Source: Ceratopteris richardii
Lineage: Eukaryota; Streptophyta; Polypodiopsida; Polypodiales; Pteridaceae
Assembly: GCA_020310875.1 (NCBI GenBank)
Contig: CM035428.1
Span: 109,211,245-109,275,244 of the forward strand
DNA: 64,000 bases
Reading direction: 5' to 3'
The notes beneath the pieces are model-generated. The model was not told the origin of the DNA and ran no database searches. It worked only from the letters and a program-made list of their open reading frames with translations. Numbering within the stretch: position 1 is the first letter of the stretch; each line of letters begins with the position of its first letter. Below, piece by piece: positions 10,204-22,850 of the stretch. The translations under genes and the position numbers were made by a program.

Positions 10204-13200
10204 TGATCGACCTTCAACCGTTAGGTTTTTTCAAGCCTCCCATTCCTACACTTGATGGATGCACCTCATGCTTGGATTGAGTTGTGAGTCCATGTGGCCT
10301 TTAGTTGACCAAGGGTACCTCTCATTTGTTAATGTTTTGAGTAGATTAGTTCATTTCTTTGTTTATTGCATAAAAACATCCTCTAATCCCCCTTCTCTCT
10401 CATTCTCTCACACGCACACATGCATCACCTTCTATTTTTGCCAGTTTTCATTTTTAATGGTGGTGTTGAAATGTTGGATGGGTAGTACGTCACTTTCTAA
10501 CCCCTTCCCTCATTTCATTTCAAAAAAAAAAAAGAAAAAACCATTGAAACCCCACACGCTTATGCATTACTCACATGGGTTCATTCCCTCTCTCTCGAAT
10601 ATTGTGAAAAAGGCGCCAGGGTGACCTATGTGAATTTAGTGAGGAGTTAATGCTCCATGCCATGATGCAGGTTGTGCCAATGGTTGATGGAGGGGAGATG
10701 CATTGATGCAACCTCCCTGTCACATCGTGTACATTCTGACGAAATCCCTGTGAATTTGGGTGGGTGAGAGCTTCTCTCTCTATACCCATTAACCGCCTTG
10801 ATAATCAATGCTTGGGGAGTCTGCACTGGGGACTCGAGGAGGAAAGGTTAATCCTCTTCCCTCTCTCCCCCTTTGTTTCATCGGGATACAAATCGCTGCC
10901 GACTTTTCTCAACCATCAACTTCCATAGCTCTACACAGGCGGAGTTTGGCAGAGTCGGGTGCCTTGGTTATCCCTCGTCTTTTAGCTTTGCAATTTCTGG
11001 TGTCCTCTTGCTCCCCTGTGCATCTGCTCCATGGCCGCAAGGGTTGGAGCTGAATCAGAGATAACTTCTTCAAGCTTTGCGAGCTCGCCCACTCGGTTAC
11101 CTGCACTGTGGCGTGAGTTTGTTTCCCCTCAGTAGGGTTGAGACATCTCATGCTACCCATTGGCTTCAAGCCGACTATGCATAGGGGAAGCGATCCCCTC
11201 ATCCTTCTTTGCTGTAGGCTTGGCTTAATCTCTCTTTTGACCCCGAACGGCATTCCGGTTGAGTGGGTGCTCCCTCTATTCAAGTTTTCCGCTATGCTCC
11301 ATCATGGTTGAAACAGTATTACCTGCTCACCTCAGCCATATTTTGAAGCTTCATGCTCACCATTGTATCTATTGTGGATGGTTTCTAATTACTCCATTTT
11401 CATATGCATGGGGTTGATCTACTCTTCCCAAGCCCTCGTATGCTTTCTCTTTGTCTCTCTCAGGTTGAGGGTTGCACTGTGTCGAGTAAAAATATCAAAA
11501 TTGTGCACTGAAGTTTTCTTCTCTTTATTATGAAATTCTCTCTACATTAATAGTTTTCATGTGTCTGTATGGCTAGTTGTCGTGAGGCGGACAATTTCTT
11601 CACAGTCGTGTGTTATTTTCAAGGTTGCTATGGTTTGAAACATTGTCGCTTTCCTTGAAAGCACAGTGCTGTTGTTTTTGGATATTCTTCTCCATTGTGT
11701 ATACCCGTGCATTCACAAAAGGGGGGGATTGCCATTGACCTTAGCAGAAGTGTGGGTAGTAATCATCCATTGAGGAGCTCAAAAAGCTTAAATACAGGTT
11801 CACTGTGCTTGGAAAATGTAATATGAATGACTCTTCTACTCTATTGCTCGACTCATGTATGCGAATGTTGAATTTTTTTCATGTGCATTGGGCTATCACA
11901 TATGTGTTAGGAGTTGTCTTTCAAGTTTAAAGGTCATGGATTCTTTTGTGCAATTCAGTTGGTGGACTTGTTTTGCGATTACCCCCCAAGGGAAATGCTA
12001 TTCAACCAACTACTAATTGCGGGCCAATGCATTGTATGTACTTGAAATCTATCTGGAATAAACTAGAATGATGAAACTTCCTTGGTCTATTCATGATCAT
12101 TGGTTTGTAACAGATCTGTATGGAAATTCTCACTTGAAATAGTAACTTTTTAAATGATAAGCAGACTTAGCCAAGAGGTTATCTTAATTTGGGGCTCGAA
12201 CTTTGGATGATTGGAGCATGCTTATCATGATTAGTTCTTCTCATGTAGTGCGCATCTCCGATTTGTATGTTGCATTGAAGTTTGGTTGTCTTTTGTCATA
12301 TATGTATAACAGGTTTGAAGAAATCATGGTTCTTGGAAGTTTTGTGGTTGGCGTTGAGTGATTGCCCCCTCGAGAGATTATGTCCACATTCCCCATTACT
12401 GGGAGTCTGATGGATTTGATAGTAAACTCCCTACGGCCTTCATGTTTTCCCTCTGACTCCCTTTAATTAGGCACGACACACTATTACCGTATAGATTTGG
12501 ATATGCATGACCGATAATGTTACATCCATCCTCCATTGAGACCTTTCCGAAGCAAGGGCTACTCCATTGCAGCATTTCGATCTAAGTCTCTTGATTTAGA
12601 ACTTTGATGTGGCACACTTAGGACTTTGGTTGTGCAAACCCTATCGTCTTTTGCATTTCTTCATATTTAACGAAGGGCATGGAGTTACAGTTGCCACCAC
12701 ATGGGATTTACTAAGGGGGAGACCTTCTATGTGTTTTGTGAGTTGGGTTCTAATATTTCCTATTTATCCCTATGTTAAGCTTATGTGACAATGTGCATTG
12801 TTTGATTTCCTTTTTACCGTGTGAGCGCATTATGAATTTGAATGATGCAGAAATTCATGATTTATTATTAACATGGAGGTTGAGCTCTTTTATTGCAGAA
12901 AACGAAGTTCGGATTGCTTTGGTTGGGGATTCTTGTGACTGCTCCCTTGGGGATAGCATGCAAGCTTCACCCCCACAATCAGGAGCCAGTTTTACAAATG
13001 GCAATTTTGGATGAAGCTCCATCTGTATGAGTTGGACTTTACGCACTGATGACTTGATGCATAAGGTTAACGGTGGTGGGCCAGTATTTATGTTGGTTGA
13101 GTATTGTGATTGCCCCATGGGGGGTAGTGTTCAAAAATCCAATTAGAGGGTGAAAGGAAGTTTATTTTGACGTTGGATAAATGTCTGCATTTTTTGAATA

Positions 13201-14299
13201 CGTGAGGAATGATAAAGGTGGGAGCTCTTTGGAAGCACATACCACCCTCCCTTAAGGTTGTGGATTCTTGGTTTTATGACTACCATGCCTAGCGGGATTT
13301 CGCTATGCCTCGCCACAACAAAGAAGTTTTCCTCTATTCCCTTTCATCCTGCAAAACTGTGAACTACTGGATTGAATGGATATGTATTGTTTACAAAAGT
13401 CAAATCACTTTTTTGCTTCTTCATAGATTCTTTGTGCATGTTATTTTTTGAAATCCATGATTGTCTGAACATACAGATTGTGTATTTATTGCAAAGTATT
13501 TTATGTCAGTAACAGAACATGGGAATAATCTGGTGAGTCTCTATAGCCTGATGATGGTAAGAATACCAACACTACACATATATTATCATGTAATTTTGGA
13601 AAATGATAGTCTATGTTTTCATCCATCACTTGCACATCACATTTTGTGTACCATTTTTGCGCATGAATATTCAATCATTTTGAAGTACACAACTTCCTCG
13701 TATTGTGCAACTTACTCCATGCATGTGTGATACCCATGCTTCATAATGCAACATGCACACATGCACTTGTTTCATAGCCCATTAGGCATGAACATATGAT
13801 TGTCGCAAGGTTAAGATGCAAGAGATTTGGAGAGCGATAAAGTTATTTCTGTAATGGTCTTGGTGAAGCTAATTTTTTTTTGGATTGCAGGGCATGATCT
13901 TCATTTTTGAATGATTTTAGGATTGTGTCCAAATCTAACATACATGCTAGAGATGGTAGACACATCATGGGAGGACAGAATGATGAGGACCTATATCTAG
14001 TAGAACACAATCCTGTAGGACTTGATCATACTTGGGCTGGAAACTAAACTTGGAATACATGTTTATTGACTGCATTTTTTCAAATACAGTCTACTTGCTT
14101 TTGTATGTGTGAATTTCAGGTTTTGGGGCTCCTAGTGAAGGTTGTGACTGCCCCCCAAGGGGATTGTTTCGCTCAGCACCAAAGACCTGCAGATTTGAAG
14201 GTTTGAAGACTTGGAGACTTGAAGACCTTGAAGATTCAACATGACCTCGATCAGCTATGTTTGTCCTCTTTTTTCTCAGCTTTGTCGAGGACGAAAAAG

Positions 14300-14315
14300 A
14301 CTAGGTGGGGGAGGG
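14300..14315 (+). other. Polypurine tract of LARD-like element 1
   Basis: AGGTGGGGGAGGG directly precedes the right LTR start TGTTGG, as expected for the plus-strand DNA primer. Confidence 0.8.
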
Positions 14316-15034
14316 TGTTGGAACTGTGAAGTTATGAAGGACCCATGAAGCTATGAAGGCTATGGAGTACTTGGAGGCCTCCCTTGAAGCTAAGGATACT
14401 TGGAGGCTCAAAGCCTTGTGTGGAAGTCTCTCAAATTTCCCACTTTTTCCTTGTGTATACAAGTTCTTCATAGGAATTCTCTCTTATTTCCTTTTTTGAG
14501 AAAACCCATAAAAACTCAACTTTATCCTTCTTTTTTGTAAAAGGCTTCTTTTTGAGTCTTTCCTTATTTTAGAAATAAGAGCTCTCTTTTGGATACGTGC
14601 AAGAGCTCTCTCTCTCTCTAAGAAGATTCCTTTTTTGATTTTCCCAACTACCCATCATTTTTAGAATATCTTAGTTAATGAAGCATGTGGCCACTTGTAC
14701 TCAACGGATCTCTCCTCCTCTCTTATATAAGGAGGGGCTCATTTTGTAAAAGGCAGGTCCCTTGGCCATGGCCTTGGCCTCCATGCTAATGGAAAGAAGG
14801 TTCATTTGGCTTCCACATTTCTCCTTGTGTGCTAGGCGTTGATCCATGTGTGTGGATTTGGCACTTGGGGTTGTCTTGTGTGTGAGCATTGCCCTCCCTT
14901 GCTCCTTTTGACGTTGGCCATGGTGCCATTGTTCGTGGACGTGGGTGTGTGTGCGTTGCTTACACTTCTTGCAACTCCTCTTGGAAGAGCCTCTCACTTC
15001 CATGTGAGGCGGTTTGGGTTGGTTACTCCCCTAT
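14316..15034 (+). repeat. Right LTR of LARD-like element 1 (3' end clipped)
   Basis: Near-identical to 9451-10173, then diverges after 'ggttactccc', losing the expected ending ACTTCAACA. It is joined there to a 23-base sequence that is the reverse complement of DNA flanking the left LTR. Confidence 0.9.
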
Positions 15035-15054
15035 GCGTCTTTGTGTTCCAATTT
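15032..15054 (+). repeat. 23-bp inverted repeat, right arm
   Basis: Begins tatgcgtctttgtgttcc and is the exact reverse complement of 9423-9445. It lies at the broken edge of the right LTR. Confidence 0.9.
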
Positions 15055-15065
15055 AGGTGTCCGTG

Positions 15066-15081
15066 TGTGTGTGTCTATCTA

Positions 15082-15130
<49 letters not shown>
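15066..15130. repeat. (GT)n-(TCTA)n-(AT)n microsatellite
   Basis: A short GT run, two to three TCTA units and about 23 AT units in succession. Confidence 0.95.
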
Positions 15131-15136
<6 letters not shown>

Positions 15137-15524
15137 TTTCATTGTTTGTGAACTGCAACCATCTTTCTTAAAGAAACGAAATCGAGATAGAGACCGAGAA
15201 ACTTGCGCACTTATGTTATGATTTAGCTTTCTCATTAGCCCAACTTGCGCTTTAATTGCCTTCAGAAGTTCGAATGAATTGTGTGTGTGTGTGTTTGCGC
15301 GTAGGGGTATGTACATGTTTTCATTTCGCGTGTTCTTCAAAGAGAAGGACAAAACGCTGCTTTTCTTAAAGACTTCTCTTTCTAACACATTCATGACTTC
15401 CATGTCCTTCTTCTTAACTTAATACATTCATCAGTTACAGTTCTCTCTCTATATTTCCTCTCTCTCTCTCACTCTAAAGGCGCATTGTGGGATTGAGAGC
15501 GCTATAAGTAAAGTACAAAGTACA

Positions 15525-15585
<61 letters not shown>

Positions 15586-15815
15586 TGTGTGTGTGTGCGT
15601 CAGTATTTACTCCACGAAGAGACAGCCAAACCGCACGCGCGTGTGTGTTGAGTTCTTAGTTTCACTAGGCCGACTACCTTCATTATTGGCTTTCATTGCT
15701 TTATCATGTGTGACTTATCTTATCTCACGTGTATTTTGAGCACACTAATGTCCTAATGTGCTTTTCCTCGAATGGATGCAGGGAAGCGTCCAGTTACAAA
15801 GAGGTTCTAATGAAC
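15131..15815. other. Anonymous duplicated block, copy 2
   Basis: From about 15230 it matches 3210-3334 and 4061-4540, without the LINE found there. No coding or RNA gene was recognised. It ends where the second LARD-like element begins. Confidence 0.65.
15524..15598. repeat. Compound (AC)n(AT)n(GT)n microsatellite, self-complementary
   Basis: About 8 AC units, 21 AT units and 7 GT units in this order. AC and GT arms are complementary, so the whole tract can fold as one long hairpin or cruciform. The paralogous site at 4276-4305 has only a short imperfect inverted repeat (ctacac/gtgtag). Confidence 0.95.
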
Positions 15816-18800
15816 TTGAAATCATCATTACTAGGTTCCGACGAGCCAAGCCTTTGCTTCCCCTGCTTGAGGTATGGTCAATCTATGGTTGAGTAGTGCT
15901 CTGTATCGCTTTCATCCTACTCAGTGGCATCGAGCCCTCGTCTTGCCCTTTATTTTCTGTTTGGACCTTCGTCAAGCTCAAATCCATGGAATGGTGCCCT
16001 TGATCCCGCTTCATCCTCTCCCACATGATCTACCCTCATGAACATTTTTCTCAGAAGACAACAACTTCACTTCCCCTCCACCTCTTGGGTTCTCGGCTGG
16101 GTTGATTCGATGAAGACCACTTCTCCATAACAGTAGAGGATGCTTTTGCCGGACGCTTTGCTACACCAAATTTTTGAACTACCCATGCCCTCCTCTAGAA
16201 GGAATTCGCCCAGGCTCTCTCTTCGGGCCGTGAAGGAAGGATCGCCTTTCCTCTGTCTATTTTCTCCACACGCTCTCGGTATGGCTTGAGTCAAGCTTAT
16301 GTTTGAGGGATAAAACCCTGTATTTGCACTTCTTGCAATTGCCAAGGATGGGATACAGAAATGGGGAATAGTTCTCATTGGGATAATTGCCTTGTCCGTG
16401 GAAGCAGAGGTGTTTTCTTTGCGGTTACTTTCTGATGGCTTATCTCCATGATTTTTTGGGAATTTTCCTTATCTTAAGATCTATCCTAGAAGCTCTCTTT
16501 CTACAAAATCAACTCTGCTCGTAACTGCTGCTGGAAAGGAATTATGTCTGCAACGCTTCATGTTTTCGTTTACTCATATTTGCATCAATACACTAGCGCT
16601 CAGGGAAATCTTGATAAAGCCTCTAGGGCATGCTTCTACTATGATTATCCTTTTTGAGGGGTTACATTTTGCAGGACTTTGAATAGGTTGAATGTGAAGG
16701 ATTTATGTTTCAAAGATCTGTAGACTGTCAACAACATGCATCCCGAATTCGATCTTTACTGCCATGCCACATCTTGAGGGTTGTGATTACTGTTGTTTGG
16801 TTTGGGGTTTCTTTTTGTCTGACTGCTCACCATAGACATAGTGTCTGAATCCCCTCAAACAAAGGAAAATGTTTGACTATGGCTACACATGTGAACGATG
16901 GAATGAGAACCAATCTGTGGTAAACCTTGGAAGAGATTGTGATTGTTTTTGTTGATCAGGATGTGTTGTTCTTTGAAATACATTAATCATCCTTGAAAAA
17001 ACATTTTTAAATTGTTTCCTCTCTATTTGCCCTCTGTGTGTCTTGGAGTTACAGATTGGTGTACAGGTAGGTTGATCTTCCACCAAAACAAAGGATGAAG
17101 GGCTGGGTAATGGTTTTTTGTAGGCCTATCCTTTGGGCACTTCTTGAAGTTTATGTAATCTATTTAAAGAATCCCATCTCCCTTGATTTTTTTGCGCTAT
17201 TTCGGGTATCTCTTTAAGTTCTTCAAAATGAGATCAAAACAAACAGCGACTTCCACTTGCCTGACCATCCTGGGGAAATCTTAAATGGAATGAGTTAAGA
17301 TATATGGAACACGTTTCATGCCTCTTTTCAGATATGTTTAACACAAGGATGGCTTTCCTGAATGTTGTTTGTGTGGGCTTCTACTCCCTACTTGAGTTGG
17401 ATTCTAGGATTCATTTATGATTAGGGTCGAGTGACTCCCCCAATCAGGATTAACCTTTTCCGTTGCAGTGAGCGAATAACTGGTTCAATTAGCCAGATTT
17501 GGGTTAGCGCTTTGTGTGATTGTCCACTTTAATAGCATCATGTCTGAAACATGTGTTGTATTCTTGGATGTCTATATGTTTGATGCTCATTGGTTGCAGA
17601 TTGGGAGAATGGTTATGTCTAGGCCCCAATGCACTTAAGAAGATTTTCTCCATTCTCATGTGTCTAATAGAGTAGTGAATACTTTGAGTGAAAAATGATA
17701 TGATTTTCCTGGTGCCATATGTATTGCATTTGTGTGTTTTGGAAATACATGTTTTAGTGAATGTAATGGAGGGTTGTATATTGATGATCCATGGTATGAA
17801 TCCCCACTATCAATTATGCTTGAGGCTTTATTTTCATATTCAGTAGATTAACAGTTAGCATGGAGCATGACACACATTTCTGAGCTCTTCGATCTCATAG
17901 GGAGACTTGAAATGCATTGATGCATATCCATTTGGCCCATAGGAATCTTCTCTGAATTTGTGATTGCCCATGGAAGGATGTGTCTTAGGCTTGGGAGCCA
18001 CAAGCAGCATATGAATGACATTCTGTGTGATTACTACCAATTGATCGCTGCGTGATTGTGATTGCCCATGTACCTAGGAGTGTTGATGAATGCTCACTTT
18101 TTAGATTGTGTAACTTTACGTCTTTCGTGACCATGCTTCAAGGTTCTCTATAGGTGTTGGACCCCTCTTGACTGTCATCTTTTGATGAGGGCAGATTGGA
18201 CTAGTCTCCATGCTCTATCATGTTTCAATTAAATCATGATATATCTCTTGCATTTTTCTATTGACATAATCATTCCAGTACTGCTTTGAGGAACTAGGAA
18301 GCTCACGGTGATGCGAGGTCTTGATGTCTAACCTATGAAGTATTGTGAGCAAATCTGCATAATGGTTGGTAACCTTTGTGGGGTATTTATTTCTAAACCT
18401 TGAGTACTACAGGCTTGAGGGAAGGCTCTTCTCCTCAAACTTGGAGGCATACCATTGCTATATTACAATGACTCTATCAGTCTGCATATAACATGACTGA
18501 AGGACTAATCACTTCACAACACATGGACTCTGCTGAGGGCTCGCTCTGAATAGGGCTTCTTTATAGGACACCATCAAGACTTATGAAAGATGCAGGAAAT
18601 TCCTCTTGAGGTATCTGGATTGATAGGTTTTGGTGCATTGGACCTAGTTCCAAGACCTTGTGATTGACCCATGGGGTTGGAGACCAAAGCTACACCTAGA
18701 AAGAACTCTATTTTTTTGGCATTTCATGAATGCTTGGGGCTGTTTATGCTCTCTGTGTTAAGGACTTGACTATCTTTGGTTTTCCACACTGCCTGCTCAA

Positions 18801-20122
18801 TGTTTTAGACAAAGAATCTGAAGAGTATCTTGAGGATATCTTGTTCTTGTAAGCTTATTAATTAGAAGGAGACACTGTGTGGATTCAGACCTATTCTGTA
18901 AGTCACAAAGATCCGAGTGATTGTTTTTTGCCAGCGAAGTAACTCTTTGGTTTTACAATGCTCAACTAAGGCTTGTTCTCATAATTGCAAGCTTACTCGC
19001 AGAGAACTTCAGCATTGCTCCTTCTTGGCTCCTATAAGATGATTTTATACTGAGCTTTGCAGGAATAGCTCTTGTTACACTATTTGAATTTTCATAAATG
19101 CTTGAAGAATAAAAAGAATGATGGTTCCTTTACATCACTTTTATAGAGTCCTTATGCTTGAATGACGTTGTGCTTACTCACTTGTTAAGTGGTCATACCA
19201 TTCAGGGCCCTCCGTTTGAAAACAAATTATTTGGACACCCTCTTGTGGTAGGGAATTTGGGCCTAGTTCATACCTGCTACTCACAATTTTTGGTCTTAAG
19301 GAATTCAAGAACAGAACAGCTTGGGTGACTGTCCCTTTTGGGCATGATGTTCAAAGTTTCTACCTCCACTCTGAGTAACTTTAACTCTGTTATATATCTG
19401 ATTAAGTCTCTGCAATAACCTCTTCTCCATATCATACTGTTGCACTATTTCTTAATCATTTTTTGAACGCATAACACTCATGTGAGCATAGTATAAATGA
19501 TAGCAGGACCATAAGTTAATCATGAAACCACATTTATCTCATGCTTTACATTGCAATACGTCACACACTCACTTGGAAATAATAGATTATGGCATCACAA
19601 AGATATAAGAGATAGGCACTATTAGTCCTTACTGGGCTCCTTGCTTTTCTAGGCTATCATTTTTTGGATCGCAGGGACAAGAAGATTTTCACGCGGACTT
19701 CTCTCTAGAAGAGCAAGTCTTGTAGGAATGAATGCTCCCTAAAGTGGAAACTAAATTTGGAAGTGAATGTTTATAGTATACTTCCTTTTTTTGAAGCAGT
19801 CTACTTGCTCTATGTATGTTTTAATTTCAGGTTTAGGAGCTCCCTGCAAAGGCTTCACGAGTCCTACATGGGACTACACAGTCGGATGCATGTTGGGCTG
19901 ATTGCCCCCCAAGGGGATTGTGTCGCCCAGCTCTGAAGATTGAAGATTTGAAGATTGAAGTAAAGACTAAAGACTTGCAGCCTGAAGCCTTGCAGACTAA
20001 AGAATTGTAGATTTTGAAGACCTGAAGATTTTCAAACTTGAAGACTCCCACTTGGAATAGTTCAGTTGTGTATGTTCTTCCTTTCTAGCTTTGTCGAGGA
20101 CGACAAAGTCTAGGGGGGAGAG
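15816..20122 (+). other. Internal non-coding region of LARD-like element 2
   Basis: No ORF of note. It carries more copies of the TGAYTGYCC..GGG motif at about 16819, 17430, 17512, 17958, 18057, 18658, 19323 and 19895. The polypurine tract (TAGGGGGGAGAG) lies at about 20111-20122, after 'tttgtcgaggacgacaaag', which is also conserved at 14281-14300. Confidence 0.7.
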
Positions 20123-20852
20123 TGTTGGGTTGTAGGGTATGCACACATCCTCAATTGTGCATGGGAACCCTCCCTAGACCAAAAGAATAACTCTTTTTGT
20201 ATCTACTTAGAATTTCACATAAAAACACCCTCTTAGGACACTTTTTGATATTTCTCTTATACTAAGGTAGTGAAGCCTTGTAAATAGCCACCTCTCTTGC
20301 AAACATATGAGAGAACACATGTGAAAAACCCACGCCCATATTTCTTGGGATTTGGTGGTTACAAAAGGAATATTTGCCCAAGATATGTTAGTTAGAGAGA
20401 GATTCACTTTTTGACATTTCAAAAGAGCACATGGGGAATAGAGCTTAGCCTATATATATTGAAGCTCATGTTTGTAAAAGGGGAGCTTTTGGTCGACTTT
20501 CTCTCATGTAATATCTCTTATCAATGGAAGAAGGCTCTCTTTTACTCCAAGACTATTTACATTTCATGTATTGTGTCTGTGAGTGTGTGAGAGTGGTGTG
20601 TGTGTGCCTATGCATGTCTCTCCTTTGTGTGAGTAGAGTAGTTGCATTTGCTTGTATTTTCCTCATGGACTAGGATCCTTCACTCCCTATTCTCCATGTT
20701 TTCAAGCATGTGGCATAGCATGTGTCTGATGCCAATGGCTTGAACATGTTGGAGGTAGGGGTGGATGAAAGGAGAGTCACTTTTGAGCTTTCCTTCTTGC
20801 TTCCATGCAAGGTGGTGAGGGTTTTTGGTCTTCTCTAGCTACAACCTCAACA
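20123..20852 (+). repeat. Right LTR of LARD-like element 2
   Basis: Starts TGTTGGGTTGTAG and ends CTACAACCTCAACA, a near-perfect terminal inverted repeat. A TATA-like run (tatatata) at 20451-20458 is followed by 'gaagctcatgtttgtaaaag', which parallels the promoter region of the first element. Length is 730 bases, the same as element 1. Confidence 0.8.
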
Positions 20853-20869
20853 AAAGTGTTTCACAACAT

Positions 20870-22850
20870 TTTCAAAGTATTTGAATGAAGGAGTTATCAA
20901 GCACATCCATAAGAAAGAAAATAAGAACAAAATAAAAAACTAGTAGTTTATCACCATTCTCGAGACTGGCTATGAAATCTTTGCCAAGGTGCTTGCAATG
21001 GCATTGCATACCATTTTCATTCATGGATTATTGAAGATGAGGAAGGCTTTATCAAAGGAAGGTCCATTCTTGAAGCATTCATAGATATTTGGAAGGGCAT
21101 AGATTATGCAAGGGAGTCGACCCAAGAAATTCTCTTCTTCAAGATTGACTTTGGCAAAGCATATGATAGACTAGAGTGGGAATTTATCCTGTAATCCTTT
21201 AAGGCCCCAGGTTCATCAAAATGGTTTCCACACTCATGGGAGATGCTTCTACTTGGATTGACATTAACACCATTCTCTCCCTTTCTTTATTTCTTAAGCA
21301 TTCTGTCAAGCAAGGCTGGTTGTTGACCCTGCTACTATTTACTGTTGACCCTGCTACTATTTACTGTTAACCCTGCTACTATTTACTATCATCCTTGATG
21401 GGCTCAACTACCTCACTAGCAATCAAGTTACATTAGGGAATATTCCAGGTCTCTCGCTCCACCATAGTCAGGATCCTATGATTCTTAGACTCTTCATTGA
21501 TGAAACCAATGTGTTTCTACACAATGACAATAAATGTGTCCCCGTTTTGGGAAGTGCCTTGATATTTTCTTTGAGGCCTCTAGATCGACAATCAACCGAT
21601 CAAAAAGTATTTACAAATCCTACATGGGCCTCCCTTGCAATTTCTTAGGACACAAGGATGTTAACAACTTTGTAGTGGCCAATTCTTTTGGTCTTTGGTA
21701 TCTCGATCGGTTTTAGGATTTCCATGGCTAAATGGTGGGATCAAGTTCTTGCTAGATTAGACAACAAACTATAGTGCAGGAAGGATATGCAGGTTAATGT
21801 GGTTAGGCATGTGATTGTGATCAACACATTATTGATCTCCTCTATCATCTACTTCTTGGCATGTTGGATACTAAGCAACAAGGAGTTGCTAAAGTTGGAA
21901 AGGATATGGAGAAATTTCCTTTCAACATGGATCCCAACACAAGAGGAATTCCAAAGATCGACTCAAAATTTTTCTCTAATCGAAAGTACTTGGGTGGCCT
22001 ACGCATCCTAGATTTGGAAGCTATGGCCAACAAGATGGTGGCCAAATGGATGATTAAAACTTGAAGTAACATTTTTTCTTCTTAGACCAAGGTACATTTC
22101 AAAAATAGTAGCAAACAGTCTCTTGCCAAGATCCCTAGGTGGAAAGGGCTCGATCCAATTACTCTTTTGTTCTCTCCATCTTCCGTTATTCCCATGGGAT
22201 CTAAGCTTGTGCACTCCATGTGGAAAGGATGGAACTAGAAGAAAACTCATAGTGCCTTGAGTGAAGATTGTCGGGATAGGAAAGAAACTCTACTTGGTTC
22301 CCAATGGTGGGAATCTCGAGGATGGAGCATGAGAACCTCAAAAATCTAAGAGGCTCATACTAGAGAAAATGTTTTCCTATGTGAAAACATATATGTCAGC
22401 AAGATATAAGGAACTAGATCAAGGTTGAGGATATTGATCCAAATCATATAATCCACTTTGAAGACTATTGCATGTTAAGACACATAATCAATGCTTGGAA
22501 TGTCTACCACCTCATGTTGGTCCAAGAGCCCCCTCGATTAGTAGGTTTGAGGTGGACTTGTGGCAACAAGATGGAGTATATCGCTAGAATCAAAGGAGCC
22601 TAGACTTTCATCACCCTCTTAAGAGAAAGTGGTGTGGGAACTAGTCATGGATTAGATGGGAATTCAAGTTCCTAGACTTATGGCACTTGCTTATTGAAAA
22701 TAAGAAAGTGGTGTTATTGTGGAAGATTTTGCATAGGGGGATTTGGATATATGTCAAAGCCATTACAATTTGTGGTGCTTCTCCTTAAGTGCAAGCATTG
22801 CATGAGTGTTAGGGAAGAGGCTTAGGAAGTATTTTCTCTCCTAGTTTATG
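20870..22850 (+). pseudogene. LINE-alpha copy 4, decayed ORF2
   Basis: Plus-strand fragments in shifting frames cover RT and C-terminal parts of LINE ORF2. They run from EGVIKHIHKKEN near 20885 and GFIKGRSILEAF near 21050, through FKIDFGKAYDRLEWEF near 21140, RT thumb around 21790-22060, to the HLLIENKKVVLLWKIL segment near 22690. Tandem 'ttactgttgaccctgctactat' units near 21320-21385 replace the GCPLAPLLF block. It is paralogous to 4555-5770 and more complete. Multiple stops and frameshifts show it is dead. Confidence 0.8.

Larger units (their letters stand above)
10181..14315 (+). other. Internal non-coding region of LARD-like element 1
   Basis: The region opens with the PBS and closes with the polypurine tract. 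No long ORF is present; the small open frames match no known domain. It contains recurrent motifs of the form TTGTGAYTGCCCC..GGGGAT at about 11975, 12355, 12933, 13103 and 14142. They look like diverged copies of one hairpin-capable unit (C-run facing G-run). The last 450 bases align with the same part of the second element (about 19670-20122). Confidence 0.8.
9451..15034 (+). mobile_element. Non-coding LTR retrotransposon (LARD-like), copy 1
   Basis: Two 730-base LTRs flank 4.1 kb of internal sequence. A PBS follows the left LTR and a polypurine tract precedes the right one. No gag, protease, RT or integrase could be read in any frame of the internal part. This is the structure of a large retrotransposon derivative that relies on another element's proteins; the tRNA-Asp primer type suggests a gypsy partner. 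The LTRs are nearly identical, so the insertion is recent. The right LTR lacks its last roughly eight bases. A related element lies at 15816-20852. Confidence 0.85.
15816..20852 (+). mobile_element. Non-coding LTR retrotransposon (LARD-like), copy 2, 5' end lost
   Basis: Only the right LTR (20123-20852) and about 4.3 kb of internal sequence remain; no left LTR or PBS was found. The right boundary is exact: LTR end CTCAACA is followed by 'aaagtgtttc', which in the paralogous block (about 4583) follows host sequence. On the left, about 55 bases of the duplicated block are missing, so a deletion took the left LTR and some host DNA. Its 3' internal part and the promoter area of its LTR are clearly related to LARD-like element 1. 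No protein domain was readable. Confidence 0.75.

Noticed and set aside
10808-11283. Possible small host gene in open frames of 80-124 residues in the LARD interior
   Set aside because: No domain, no conserved start context and no match between the two related elements at this position.
9838-15003. Identical 100-residue minus-strand open frames at 9838-10140 and 14701-15003
   Set aside because: They are the same stretch of the two LTRs, antisense to element transcription, with no known domain. Their duplication is explained by the LTRs.
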